Assembly: GCA_964420125.1 (NCBI GenBank)
Contig: CAYQQQ010000007.1
Coordinates: 1-64,000 of the forward strand
From: CAYQQQ01 sp964420125
Lineage (GTDB): Bacteria; Actinomycetota; Acidimicrobiia; Acidimicrobiales; Microtrichaceae
Length of the DNA: 64,000 nt
Reading direction: 5' to 3'
Made by a program: the position numbers and the translations under genes. The notes beneath the pieces are model-generated. The model saw only the letters and a program-made list of their open reading frames with translations. It made no database searches and was not told the origin of the DNA. This document shows, in pieces, positions 10,292 through 19,332 of this stretch (positions within the stretch are counted from its first letter, which is position 1; the number at the start of each line of letters is the position of its first letter).

Positions 10292-11889
10292 CTGCCGCGG
10301 GGCGCGACCGTGAGGAGGTCGCCCGCTCCGCGGCCGGGATGGGAGCAGCCGCCGCGGTGTCGCGGGCCTTCGGCGCCGTGCGGGTGCTGGTGATCGCCGC
10401 GGTGCTGGGCACCACCTACCTCGGCAACACGTTCCAGAGCTCCAACACGGTGTCCAACGTGCTCTTCGAGCTGCTCGCCGCCGGCGCCCTCTCGGCCGTG
10501 CTGGTGCCCACCTTCGTGCAGCACCTCCACTCCGGCGACCGGGCCGGTGCGGAGGTGCTGGCACGGGAGCTCCTGGGGGTGGCCGTGGTCGTGCTCGGGG
10601 CCGTGTCGTTGGTCGGCGTCATCGCCTCTGGATGGATCGCGGACCTGCTCACCGCAGCAGTGGAGGATCCCGACGTTCGGGCCGCACAACGCGACCTCAG
10701 CCAGTTCCTGCTGTGGTTCTTCATCCCTCAGGTGGTCCTCTACGCCTGGGGCTCCATCTCCACGGCGGTGTTGCACGCACAGCGTCGGTTCGTGGTGCCT
10801 GCGATCGCACCGATCGGGAACACCGTGGTCATGGTGGCGTTCCTGGTGGCGTTCGGGACCGTCGCCGGGTCGGACCCGGGCCTGGTGCTCTCGGGCGGGG
10901 AGAAGTTGCTGCTGGCGGCTGCGGGGACCCTGGGGGTGCTCGCCTTCGTCGCCGTCCCGACGGTCGCATCGTGGAGGGACGGGATCCGTCTGGTGCCGAG
11001 CTTCACCCGACGCCACGAGGGCCTCCCCCGAGTGGTGAGCTTGTCCGGCTGGGCCGGCCTGCAGCACGCGGTGGCTGCTTCGCTGCTGGGTGCGGCCATC
11101 GTCGCCGGCGCGGCGGTGGAAGGCGGCGTGGTGGCCTACCAGGTGGGTTGGTTCTTCTTCCTCGCCCCCTACGGGATCGTCGCCCAGCCGATCCACACCG
11201 CCATCCTGCCGGAGCTGGTCCACGAGCACTCCGCCGACCGGCAGGAGGCCTTCGACGGGTCGGTGCGGTGGGCGCTGGACTCGATGGCGGTGCTGCTGCT
11301 GCCCGTGAGCGCCTTGTGCGTCGCTCTGGCAGTGCCGGCGATGTCCGTGCTGGCCTTCGGCGAGGCGAACACCGCGACCGGTGTCGAGCTGTTGGCGGCT
11401 GCGCTGGCCGGCCTGTGCGTGGGCTTGCTGCCCTACGGTGCGTTCTTCCTGCTGGCGCGGGCGTGGTACGTGTTGGAGGACAGCCGCCGTCCGGCGATCG
11501 CCGGCATCTGCGGCGCTGCGGTCGGCGTCGTAGGGATGGGTCTGAGCGCCTGGTCGCTGCACGGCGCCAGCTTGGTCGCAGGCCTGGGAGTCGCCCACTC
11601 GCTGGCGTTCTGCGTGGCCTCCGCCGTCCTGCTGGTCGCCCTCCGCCGCCGGCGGGGAGCATGGGTGGTCTCGCCTCTGGTCGGTGGTTCGCTGCTGGTG
11701 GCCGCGGTGGTGGGGCTTGGTGCGTGGGCCGTGCACCAGATCTGGGCGCCGCAGGGCAAGGGAGCCCAGCTGGTGGAGCTCGTGGTCCTCTCGGCGGTGG
11801 CGCTGGGGCTCTACGGAGCCGTGCTCCGGTTGGCCGGCGTCTCGGTCGTGGAACGACTCCGACCCCGGGCCGGGGAGGTGGCGTCGTGA
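10288..11889 (+). CDS. murJ: MurJ/MviN family lipid flippase
   Basis: A 533-residue polytopic protein with about 14 hydrophobic helices, the size and fold expected of the MOP-superfamily MurJ group, which flip lipid II across the membrane. Diagnostic segments are VLGTTYLGNTFQSSNTVSNV, ELLAAGALSAVLVP near the N-terminus, and GPYGIVAQPIHTAILPEL-like sequence near residue 295. The GTG at 10288 overlaps the steB stop; GTG 10276 would add four residues. Most actinobacteria keep the essential murJ near the origin, so this copy may serve a second lipid-linked precursor, such as one made by the MraY-like protein upstream. That link is inference. Confidence 0.85.
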   Translation: MTAAGRDREEVARSAAGMGAAAAVSRAFGAVRVLVIAAVLGTTYLGNTFQSSNTVSNVLFELLAAGALSAVLVPTFVQHLHSGDRAGAEVLARELLGVAVVVLGAVSLVGVIASGWIADLLTAAVEDPDVRAAQRDLSQFLLWFFIPQVVLYAWGSISTAVLHAQRRFVVPAIAPIGNTVVMVAFLVAFGTVAGSDPGLVLSGGEKLLLAAAGTLGVLAFVAVPTVASWRDGIRLVPSFTRRHEGLPRVVSLSGWAGLQHAVAASLLGAAIVAGAAVEGGVVAYQVGWFFFLAPYGIVAQPIHTAILPELVHEHSADRQEAFDGSVRWALDSMAVLLLPVSALCVALAVPAMSVLAFGEANTATGVELLAAALAGLCVGLLPYGAFFLLARAWYVLEDSRRPAIAGICGAAVGVVGMGLSAWSLHGASLVAGLGVAHSLAFCVASAVLLVALRRRRGAWVVSPLVGGSLLVAAVVGLGAWAVHQIWAPQGKGAQLVELVVLSAVALGLYGAVLRLAGVSVVERLRPRAGEVAS

Positions 11890-14387
11890 GACGAGCAGGG
11901 CTCCTGCTCGTCGCCTCGGTGGTCGTGCTCAGCACGTGGGCGGACGCCGATGTGGCGGAGGCTGATCCGGAGGCGCCGTTGGGACGGGCGGAGCGCGTGC
12001 TGGTGTACTCGGTGCCGACCCTCGCCTGGGACGAGCTGGAGGAGTCCGGGGCCCGCAACCTGGAGAGCTTCCTCTCCGAGGCTGCCGTCGCAGGGCTCTC
12101 GGTGCGGTCGGTGAGCAGGCTCACCACCGCGACCGACGCCTACGCCACGCTCAACGCAGGGACACGTGCCGAGGGCACGCCGTTGGCGCAGCTCGCCTTC
12201 GTGGCCGGCAGCACACAGAAGGGAGGGCTGGACGAGAACGGCGATCCGCTGGAGGTCCCCACCGAGGCCTTCGCCGAGGATGTTCCCGCCGAGGCTCCCG
12301 ACGTGCTGATCGAGGCGCCGTCCTCCTCCGGCCCCGAGCAACCGGCGCTGCCCGATGCGGTGCCGGGCGTCTACGTCGGCACGCCGATGGTGGAGGAGTT
12401 CGCCCGCCGCAGCGGGGTGTCCCCTGCCGTGGGAGAGGTGTTCAACTTCGGCATCGTGTCCATGGCCAAGGTGAACGATCGGCTCCTCTACGGTGCGGAG
12501 GTCGGGGCCTTGGGCGACGCGCTCGAGGACGGCGGGGTCGCTCGGGCCGTGATCGCCAACGGCGACCACGGCGAGGGCTCGGACGTGGTCGACTTCCGGC
12601 GTGAGGCGAGCGTCGGGGTGTTCGACGGCGACGGCCTCGTCGAGAGGGGCATGGTGGGGCGGGATCTGCTCGTGGAGGATGCAGAGGCTCCCTACGGCAC
12701 CCGCCTCGACAACGCGGCAGTGCTCCGGTCGTTCGAGGAGATGTGGGAGCCGCGCTCCACGGTGCTGGTGGAGGCCTCCGACATGGTGCGGGCCGAGGAC
12801 GCCAAGTCCCTCTCCACCGAGGCGCAGGCCGTTCGGCAACGGCGAGAGGCGATCCGGTGGTCCGACCAGCTCTTCGGGGAGCTCCTCGACCGGGTGGACC
12901 TCGATCGGGATGCGGTGCTCGTGGTGGCCCCCTACGCCATCGACGGCGGCACCTCGCTCACCGTGATCGGCCTGCGTGCACCCGATGGCGGCGCCGGGTT
13001 CCTCCTGTCGGGTTCGACGCGCCGGGCGGGCCACGTCCAGACGGTGGACGTCGCTCCCACGATCCTCTCGTTGCTGGGCATCGAGCCGCCGAGCTCGATG
13101 GAGGGCACACCAATGGAGGCCACCGCTGCCGGCACGTGGGAGTCGCGGCGGGACCGGCTGATCTCGGTGAACGAGGCGGCGCTCTTCCGGGATCGGAGCG
13201 TCGGCCTGGCTTCTGCGCTGTTCGTGGTCGCACAGGTCGTGCTGTGGGCGGGGGCCTGGTACGCCATGATCCGCGGGCGGCATCGCTCCCGCAGAACGGT
13301 GGAGGTGGCCACGCTGGCGGTGCTGCTGTGGCTCCCCGCCACCTTCTTGGCGGGAGCGATGCCGTTCTACCGCTGGGGCACGCCGTGGTACTGGGCCTTC
13401 GTGGTGGTGCTGTGCGGCGCGGCCGCCGTGTCGGTGTGGTCGCTCGCCAAGAGCCACCTGGTGGATCCGCTGCTGGTGACCCTGGCGATCCTGGTGATCC
13501 TCTTGAGCGTCGATGTCGTCCTCGGCGGCCCGTTGCAGCTCAACACCGTGTTCGGCTACTCGCCGACGGTGGCCGGACGGTTCGACGGCATGGGAAACCC
13601 CGCGTTCGCGATGTTCACCGCCGCGTCCATCATCCTGGCTGCGCTGGTGGCCCACCGACTCGGCGGCAGGCGAGGGGCCTGGGCCGGAGTCGGAGTTCTG
13701 GCCTGGGCAGTGGTCCTCGACGGCACGCCGTTCCTGGGCGCGGACGTCGGAGGTGCGCTCACCCTGGTGCCTGCGGCAGCCGTGACGGCCTCGATGCTCT
13801 TCGGATGGCGGATCCGCCTGCGCAGCGCAGTGATGTGGGGCGTGGCGGCGGTGGCGGCGGTGGTCGCGTTGGGGCTGGTCGATCTCATGCGCCCCGCGCC
13901 GGAGCGCACGCACCTCGGCCGGCTGCTGGCCGACATCGGCGCCAACGGCTTCGAGGCGCTGCAGACCGTCGTGCTGCGGAAGCTGGACGCCAACCTGTCG
14001 GTGCTGATGCGTTCCGTCTGGACCCTCATGCTGCCGGTGGTGTTCGCCTCGGTGGCGCTGGTCTTCTGGCGTTCTCCGGGGCGGTTGCGCACCATCCAGG
14101 AGCGGATCCCCGAAGAGCGCGCGGCGGTCGCGGGGCTGCTCACCGCCATGGTGCTGGGCTTCGCGCTGAACGACTCGGGCATCGCTGTGCCCGGCATGAT
14201 GCTCGGTGTGGTGAGCGCCTCCCTGATCCACCTGATGTTCCGGGTCGAGGTGCCCGTCTCGGAGGGGACCAGCGTCGAGCGGAGCGCTCCGAGCCGACAG
14301 GATGCCCAAGCCGGTGAGGGCGGTGGGAGCACCGGCCCCGGCGAACGCGGCGATCAGGCCTCGGGTTCGCAGGTCGCACGCACGTAG
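11886..14387 (+). CDS. Large membrane protein with AlkP-like N-domain and polytopic C-domain
   Basis: An 833-residue protein with a signal sequence (about 1-24), a large outside domain (25-430) and 10-11 transmembrane helices (about 436-785). The outside domain looks like the alkaline-phosphatase/sulfatase superfamily: VLVYSVPTLAWDEL at the start, TTATDAYATLNAGTRA, and the closing VDVAPTILSLLGIEPPSSME. The metal ligands cannot be assigned with confidence. The membrane part holds conserved-looking GRFDGMGNPAF, TPFLGADVGGALT and ALNDSGIAVPG motifs. The start is GTG 11886, overlapping the MurJ stop (GTGA). The last 34 bases overlap the convergent glycosyltransferase gene. I do not know a characterised homologue; a phosphate- or phosphoglycerol-handling envelope enzyme is plausible. 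Confidence 0.7.
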   Translation: MRRAGLLLVASVVVLSTWADADVAEADPEAPLGRAERVLVYSVPTLAWDELEESGARNLESFLSEAAVAGLSVRSVSRLTTATDAYATLNAGTRAEGTPLAQLAFVAGSTQKGGLDENGDPLEVPTEAFAEDVPAEAPDVLIEAPSSSGPEQPALPDAVPGVYVGTPMVEEFARRSGVSPAVGEVFNFGIVSMAKVNDRLLYGAEVGALGDALEDGGVARAVIANGDHGEGSDVVDFRREASVGVFDGDGLVERGMVGRDLLVEDAEAPYGTRLDNAAVLRSFEEMWEPRSTVLVEASDMVRAEDAKSLSTEAQAVRQRREAIRWSDQLFGELLDRVDLDRDAVLVVAPYAIDGGTSLTVIGLRAPDGGAGFLLSGSTRRAGHVQTVDVAPTILSLLGIEPPSSMEGTPMEATAAGTWESRRDRLISVNEAALFRDRSVGLASALFVVAQVVLWAGAWYAMIRGRHRSRRTVEVATLAVLLWLPATFLAGAMPFYRWGTPWYWAFVVVLCGAAAVSVWSLAKSHLVDPLLVTLAILVILLSVDVVLGGPLQLNTVFGYSPTVAGRFDGMGNPAFAMFTAASIILAALVAHRLGGRRGAWAGVGVLAWAVVLDGTPFLGADVGGALTLVPAAAVTASMLFGWRIRLRSAVMWGVAAVAAVVALGLVDLMRPAPERTHLGRLLADIGANGFEALQTVVLRKLDANLSVLMRSVWTLMLPVVFASVALVFWRSPGRLRTIQERIPEERAAVAGLLTAMVLGFALNDSGIAVPGMMLGVVSASLIHLMFRVEVPVSEGTSVERSAPSRQDAQAGEGGGSTGPGERGDQASGSQVART

Positions 14388-15922
14388 AGCACGCCGTGGG
14401 GACCGTCGCGTGCGACGACGTCGAACCCCTCGTCCTCGAGGCGGCTGGGGAGGCCGGGGAAGCTGCCGAACCGCTCGGGTGAGCGGACCACCACCGCGCA
14501 CACCCTCGGGTCCGTTGCTGCCCGAACCAGGGAGTCCTCGGTGTAGCGGCCCTGCTGCACGCGGAGCATCGAGGGATCCACGAGGTCGTCGGTGGTGCGA
14601 CGCCCGGCACGCCACGCCAGCCCGGGTTCGTCGCTGAGCACCCAAGCGCCCTCGGGCAGTTGGCGCAACGCGGTCACCACCTCTGCTTCGGCGCCGCGGT
14701 AGTCGCCGGGTCGGAGCAGCCCGTCCAGCTGGATCCACAGCAGCGGAAGGCAGAGCACCCCGGCGACCAGCGCGACGCGCACGGGTGGACGCCACACCGC
14801 CACGGCCAGCACCAGCGGGGGGATCATGGCCGACACGTGGGGCCTCCACAGCGGGCTGACCATGAGCACAAGCCAGACCCAGGTGGTCACCAGCCACACC
14901 AGGACGAGGGTCGGTTGCGCCGGTGGGGACGCGGGGGGTCCTACCGGGTCGGGCTGCCCCTCCCTCGGCGTCGGGGGTCTGGTGAGGCGCCGTCGGAGCC
15001 ACCAGGCGACGCACAGCGCCACGAATGCGAGGAGCACCAGGTCGCGATCCCAGAGGGTGGAGAAGATCTTGGCGGCGTTGCCGAGTGGCTCGCGGTCGGT
15101 GGCGGCATCCGCTCGGTAGCGGAAGCTCTGGTCCCACACTGCCGCGAACCCGAACGGCAGCGTGACGACCAGGTACACGACGGCTGCCGCAGCGGCGGCG
15201 ATGGCCGACTCCCCCAGCGTTCGCCCGACGGGGAGACGCGATCGCTCCTCTGCAGGGAGTGCACGCCAGGGCAGCAGAGGAGCCAGCAGTACCATCCCCA
15301 CCGGTAGGAGCACAGGGGCTTCCAGGGACTTGGTCGACAGGGTGGCCCCGACGAGGACTCCGAGCAACGCGACGCGCAGCGGGCTCCGCGTGCGCTGCAT
15401 GGAGAGGGCGACACCGAAGGCGAACACCGCGAACGCCAACGCAGGACCATCGGCCGCGAGCGGTCCGGTGACCCACATCAGAGAGCCGGAGGTGGCGGCG
15501 AGCATCCCGGCGAGCACCGCCGAGGCACGGCCGGAGATCTGGCGTGCGCACCAGTAGAGGCCCACGGTGGTCGCCGCGCCGGCGGACACCGCAAGGACAC
15601 GCGGTGCGTCCGACGTCCGGCCGCCGAGGAGGTCTCCCAGGTACACCAGCGGCAGGAAGAGGGGGCCCTGGCTGGAGAAGACCTCACGGAACGGCACCCC
15701 CCCGTCACGCATGGCGATCACGGAGCTGGCGAACACCCCGTCGTCGAAGGTCAGGTGGCGTGGGGAGAGGAAGGCAGGCAGGCGCAGCACCACAGCCAGC
15801 AGACCCAGACCCACCATGTCCCACAGCCGGTCCGACCGTCGGCGTGGTTCGGGAACCGGTCCGGTGCCATCGTCGGGGGCGGCGTCGACGGGGGTGTCGG
15901 AGGGGTGGTGGTCAGGCGGCAT
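14354..15922 (-). CDS. Polytopic GT-C (GT39/ArnT-like) glycosyltransferase
   Basis: A 522-residue membrane protein with about ten hydrophobic segments. Near the N-terminus, HLTFDDGVFASSVIAMRDGG followed by FSSQGPLFLPLVYLGDLL resembles the catalytic first loop of ArnT/PMT-type transferases, which use polyprenyl-phosphate sugars outside the membrane. The C-terminus is a soluble domain. The ATG at 15922 is chosen because sequence upstream is Pro-rich and lacks similarity. It converges on the AlkP-like gene with a 34-bp 3' overlap and diverges from pyrG. It could decorate an envelope polymer made by the neighbouring cluster; this is inference. Confidence 0.78.
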   Translation of the reverse strand: MPPDHHPSDTPVDAAPDDGTGPVPEPRRRSDRLWDMVGLGLLAVVLRLPAFLSPRHLTFDDGVFASSVIAMRDGGVPFREVFSSQGPLFLPLVYLGDLLGGRTSDAPRVLAVSAGAATTVGLYWCARQISGRASAVLAGMLAATSGSLMWVTGPLAADGPALAFAVFAFGVALSMQRTRSPLRVALLGVLVGATLSTKSLEAPVLLPVGMVLLAPLLPWRALPAEERSRLPVGRTLGESAIAAAAAAVVYLVVTLPFGFAAVWDQSFRYRADAATDREPLGNAAKIFSTLWDRDLVLLAFVALCVAWWLRRRLTRPPTPREGQPDPVGPPASPPAQPTLVLVWLVTTWVWLVLMVSPLWRPHVSAMIPPLVLAVAVWRPPVRVALVAGVLCLPLLWIQLDGLLRPGDYRGAEAEVVTALRQLPEGAWVLSDEPGLAWRAGRRTTDDLVDPSMLRVQQGRYTEDSLVRAATDPRVCAVVVRSPERFGSFPGLPSRLEDEGFDVVARDGPHGVLYVRATCEPEA

Positions 15923-16100
15923 GGGCTTGGGACCGTGGGGATGCGACGGCGGGAGGCGGGATGGCGGGGGTCGGGATGGAGAGAGTGTACGGGGACCGAC
16001 CGGGCCGGCCGAGGGAGCCTCGGCCGGCACCGATCGAGGGTGCGTGGGCCCCTCCGGTGCTCGCGCTACCCTCGGGGAAACCGACCACCAGGGAGTGGCT
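15923..16100. promoter_or_regulatory. Divergent intergenic region (glycosyltransferase / pyrG)
   Basis: This 178-bp gap separates divergent genes. For pyrG there is a TACCCT hexamer at 16067-16072 and GGGA at 16091-16094, six bases before the GTG. This suggests a short leader with a ribosome binding site, unlike the leaderless genes nearby. I see no clear pyrimidine-attenuator hairpin. Confidence 0.4.
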
Positions 16101-17780
16101 GTGGCCAAGCACATCTTCGTCACCGGCGGCGTCGCGTCGAGCCTCGGCAAGGGGCTGACCGCCTCTTCTCTCGGGCGACTGCTCAAGGCTCGGGGACTGC
16201 AGGTCACGATGCAGAAGCTCGACCCCTACATCAACGTCGATCCCGGCACGATGAACCCCTTCGAGCACGGGGAGGTGTTCGTCACCGAAGACGGTGGCGA
16301 GACCGATCTCGACCTCGGCCACTACGAGCGGTTCATCGACGAGAACCTCACCCGCGACTCCAACGCCACCACCGGCTCCATCTACCAGGCGGTCCTGGCA
16401 GCGGAGCGTCGCGGCGAGTACCTCGGCAAGACCGTGCAGGTGATCCCTCACATCACCGACGAGATCAAGCGGCGGATCTCGCGCCTGGCGGTCGACGGCA
16501 CCGACGTGGTGATCACCGAGATCGGCGGCACGGTGGGCGACATCGAGATCCTGCCCTTCCTCGAGGCGATCCGGCAGTTCCGCTTGGACGTCGGGCGGGC
16601 CAACGTGTGCTACGTGCACGTCACGCTGGTGCCGTTCATCGGGCCCTCCGGCGAGCAGAAGACCAAGCCCACGCAGCACTCGGTCACGGAGCTGCGCAGC
16701 CGTGGCATCCAGCCCGATGCCATCGTGTGCCGCTCCGAGGCTGCCATCACCGCCGACCTGAAGCGGAAGATCTCCCGGCTCTGCGACGTGGAGCCCGAGG
16801 CGGTGGTCAACGCCGCGGACGCCGACAGCCTGTACGACATCCCCCTCGTGGTCCACGACGAAGGGCTGGACAGCGTCGTGTGTCGGATCCTCGGTCTGCC
16901 GGAGGTGGAGCCTGATCTGCACGAGTGGCGTGACCTGGTGCGCCGCGTCGCTGAGGCGACGTTCCCGACGCGCATCGGGATCATCGGCAAGTACGTGTCG
17001 CTCCCCGACGCCTACCTGTCGGTGGTCGAGGCCCTGAACCACGCGGGGTTCGCCCAGGGATGCGACGTGCAGATCGAGTGGATCCAGGCCGAGGACGTCG
17101 AAGGTCTGTTGGCCGATGGGCGGCTGCGGGACCTCGACGGCATCGTGATCCCGGGCGGGTTCGGCGAGCGCGGCGTGGAGGGGAAGATCGCGGCGGCGAG
17201 CTACGCCAGGGAGCACGACATCCCGTGCCTCGGTCTGTGCCTCGGGATGCAGGTGATGACCATCGAGTGGGCCCGCAACGGCCTCGGGCTGGACAAGGCG
17301 AACTCGACGGAGTTCGACCCCCAGACCCCGCATCCGGTGATCGACCTCATGGACTCCCAGCGCGACATCATCGAGAAGGGCGGGACCATGCGCCTCGGAG
17401 CCTGCATCGCCCAACTGCAGGAGAGCTCCGTGGTGGCCCGGGCCTACGGCACCACCGTGGTGTCCGAGCGCCATCGGCACCGCTACGAGTTCAACCCGAT
17501 GTACCGCCGGCGCTTCGAGGGCTCCGGACTGCGGTGCTCGGGCACCTCCCCAGATGGGCGGCTGGTGGAGTTCATCGAGCTCGAGGACCATGCCTTCTGG
17601 GTGGCGACGCAGGCACACCCGGAGTTCAAGAGCCGCCCCACCAAGCCCGCACCGCTGTTCAACGCCTTCATGGCTGCTGCACGGGAGCGGGCCGAGGGTC
17701 GCAACCCCCACCTGCTGTCCATGCCCGAGAGCGCCGGGCGTGCCGACCCTGCCGTCGCAGGTTCGTCTGCGGGCTCCTGA
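16101..17780 (+). CDS. pyrG: CTP synthase
   Basis: A 559-residue enzyme making CTP from UTP, ATP and glutamine. The N-terminal synthetase domain begins KHIFVTGGVASSLGKG and contains DPYINVDPGTMNPFEHGEV. The C-terminal class-I glutaminase has the oxyanion GGFGERG, nucleophile Cys380 in GLCLGMQ and the HPEF motif with its catalytic His. The length is normal. The start is GTG 16101 with GGGA at proper spacing; GTG 16095 is possible. The Nudix gene follows after 3 nt, and the order pyrG-Nudix-xerD matches mycobacteria. Confidence 0.98.
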   Translation: MAKHIFVTGGVASSLGKGLTASSLGRLLKARGLQVTMQKLDPYINVDPGTMNPFEHGEVFVTEDGGETDLDLGHYERFIDENLTRDSNATTGSIYQAVLAAERRGEYLGKTVQVIPHITDEIKRRISRLAVDGTDVVITEIGGTVGDIEILPFLEAIRQFRLDVGRANVCYVHVTLVPFIGPSGEQKTKPTQHSVTELRSRGIQPDAIVCRSEAAITADLKRKISRLCDVEPEAVVNAADADSLYDIPLVVHDEGLDSVVCRILGLPEVEPDLHEWRDLVRRVAEATFPTRIGIIGKYVSLPDAYLSVVEALNHAGFAQGCDVQIEWIQAEDVEGLLADGRLRDLDGIVIPGGFGERGVEGKIAAASYAREHDIPCLGLCLGMQVMTIEWARNGLGLDKANSTEFDPQTPHPVIDLMDSQRDIIEKGGTMRLGACIAQLQESSVVARAYGTTVVSERHRHRYEFNPMYRRRFEGSGLRCSGTSPDGRLVEFIELEDHAFWVATQAHPEFKSRPTKPAPLFNAFMAAARERAEGRNPHLLSMPESAGRADPAVAGSSAGS

Positions 17781-17783
17781 GTC

Positions 17784-18320
17784 GTGGCCACCTTCGAGCC
17801 GCTCGACGAGGAGCTGGTGCACCGGGGCCACGTCATCGAGCTCCACCGTTGCCGGTTCAGAGCGCCTGACGGTTCGGTGATCGAGCGGGACGTCGTTCGC
17901 CACCCGGGTGCGGTCTCGGTCGTCGCACTCGACGAGCACGGCTCGGTGGTGCTGGTCCGGCAGTTCCGCGCACCTCTCGGGCGGGAGATGCTGGAGATCC
18001 CCGCGGGAAAGCGGGACGTCCCGGGTGAGCCCTTGGAGGAGACGGCTCGGCGGGAGCTCGCCGAGGAGACCGGCCTGGATGCCGACCACGTCGAGCCGTT
18101 GATCTCGTTCCACAACTCCGTCGGCTTCAGCGACGAGGAGTGCCACGTGTTCCTCGCGACCGGGCTCCACGAGGTCGGCCATCGTCGCGAAGGGCCCGAG
18201 GAGCAGCACATGGAGGTGATGCGGGTCGCGCTGGACGACGTGCCGGCGCTGATCGCATCGGGGGCGATCAGCGATGCCAAGACGGTGATCGGCGTGTTGG
18301 CCGCACAGCAACGGGTGTGA
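17784..18320 (+). CDS. Nudix hydrolase, ADP-ribose pyrophosphatase type
   Basis: A 178-residue Nudix protein. The Nudix box runs from GKRDVPGEPLEETARREL through AEETGL (about 72-97), with the REXXEE core intact as RELAEE. The preceding VRQFRAPLGREMLEIPAGK is characteristic of ADP-ribose pyrophosphatases. It probably cleaves ADP-ribose to AMP and ribose-5-phosphate. The GTG start lies 3 nt after pyrG, and xerD begins 1 nt after its stop, so the three are co-transcribed. Confidence 0.92.
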   Translation: MATFEPLDEELVHRGHVIELHRCRFRAPDGSVIERDVVRHPGAVSVVALDEHGSVVLVRQFRAPLGREMLEIPAGKRDVPGEPLEETARRELAEETGLDADHVEPLISFHNSVGFSDEECHVFLATGLHEVGHRREGPEEQHMEVMRVALDDVPALIASGAISDAKTVIGVLAAQQRV

Positions 18321-18321
18321 G

Positions 18322-19332
18322 GTGGCCGGGACGCTGTCGGTCGGAGCGCTCCACGATGGCAGGATGCTGCCGCTCGAGGTGGAGTCGTTCCTCACGCACC
18401 TGATGGTGGAGCGAGGCCGGTCGGCGCGGACGCTGTCGGCCTACCGGAGCGACCTCGGGCGGTGGGACGGCTTCCTGCACTCCCGCGGCGTTCCCCTCCT
18501 GGACGCCCGGGAGGCCGACGTCGTCGAGTACGTGGCATCGCTGGAGCGGGACGGCTACGCGGCGGCCAGCGTGCAGCGGATGATGAGCGCGGTCCGAGGC
18601 CTGTACCGCTTCCTCGTGGTGGAGGCGTGCTGCAGCGACGATCCGACGCGAGAGGTCTCGCTGGCCCGTCGGCCGGACCCTCTGCCGAAGGCCCTGGGAG
18701 AGGAAGAGGTCGCCGCTCTGCTCGACGCCGTCGGTTCCGCTGCCAAGGGTGGCGAGCCGGTGGCGTTGAGGGATGCCGCCGTGCTGGAGCTCCTGTATGC
18801 CAGCGGGGCGAGGGTCTCGGAGGTCTGCGGTGTGGGCTTCGGTGACGTCGACCTGGAGGCGGGTCTGATCCGCGTCCTCGGCAAGCGCTCCAAGGAGCGG
18901 ATCGTGCCGATCGGGGCGCCGGCCGTGCGTGCGACCGCACGGTGGCTGGAGCTCGGGCGTCCGGTGCTGGCCGAGCGCGCCCGGCGATCGGCTCGTCGTG
19001 CGGTGCGCGACGATGCGGATGCGGTCCTGCTGGGGGTGCAGGGGCGGCGCCTGAGCCGCCAGGCGGCCTGGGAGGCCATCCGTCGCTGGGCCAAAGTGGC
19101 AGGGGTGTCGGGCGAGATCAGCCCCCATGTGCTGCGCCACTCGTGTGCCACCCACCTGCTCGACCACGGGGCGGATCTGCGCACGGTGGCCGAGATGCTG
19201 GGTCATGCGTCGGTGAGCACCACGCAGATCTACACCCGAGTGGCCACGGCACGGCTGTTCGAGGCCTATCGCCAGGCTCACCCTCGGGCTTCGGCGATGT
19301 CGCCCCCGAGCTGGACGGACCCGGTGAGCTGA
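18322..19332 (+). CDS. xerD: Tyrosine recombinase XerD
   Basis: A 336-residue site-specific recombinase that resolves chromosome dimers at dif during division. It has an N-terminal SAM-like core-binding domain (VESFLTHLMVERGRSARTLS) and a C-terminal catalytic domain with Arg in YASGARVSEVCG, the HxxR box in SPHVLRHSCATHLL, His in LGHASVSTTQIYT, and the Tyr nucleophile in IYTRV. Location after pyrG and the Nudix gene matches the mycobacterial xerD (Rv1701). GTG 18322 is used; ATG 18364 would remove 14 weakly conserved residues. The stop overlaps the HD gene as TGATG. Confidence 0.93.
   Translation: MAGTLSVGALHDGRMLPLEVESFLTHLMVERGRSARTLSAYRSDLGRWDGFLHSRGVPLLDAREADVVEYVASLERDGYAAASVQRMMSAVRGLYRFLVVEACCSDDPTREVSLARRPDPLPKALGEEEVAALLDAVGSAAKGGEPVALRDAAVLELLYASGARVSEVCGVGFGDVDLEAGLIRVLGKRSKERIVPIGAPAVRATARWLELGRPVLAERARRSARRAVRDDADAVLLGVQGRRLSRQAAWEAIRRWAKVAGVSGEISPHVLRHSCATHLLDHGADLRTVAEMLGHASVSTTQIYTRVATARLFEAYRQAHPRASAMSPPSWTDPVS

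Noticed and set aside
18322..19332. Phage-type integrase
   Set aside because: Gene order with pyrG and the Nudix gene, protein size and motifs all match the housekeeping XerD.
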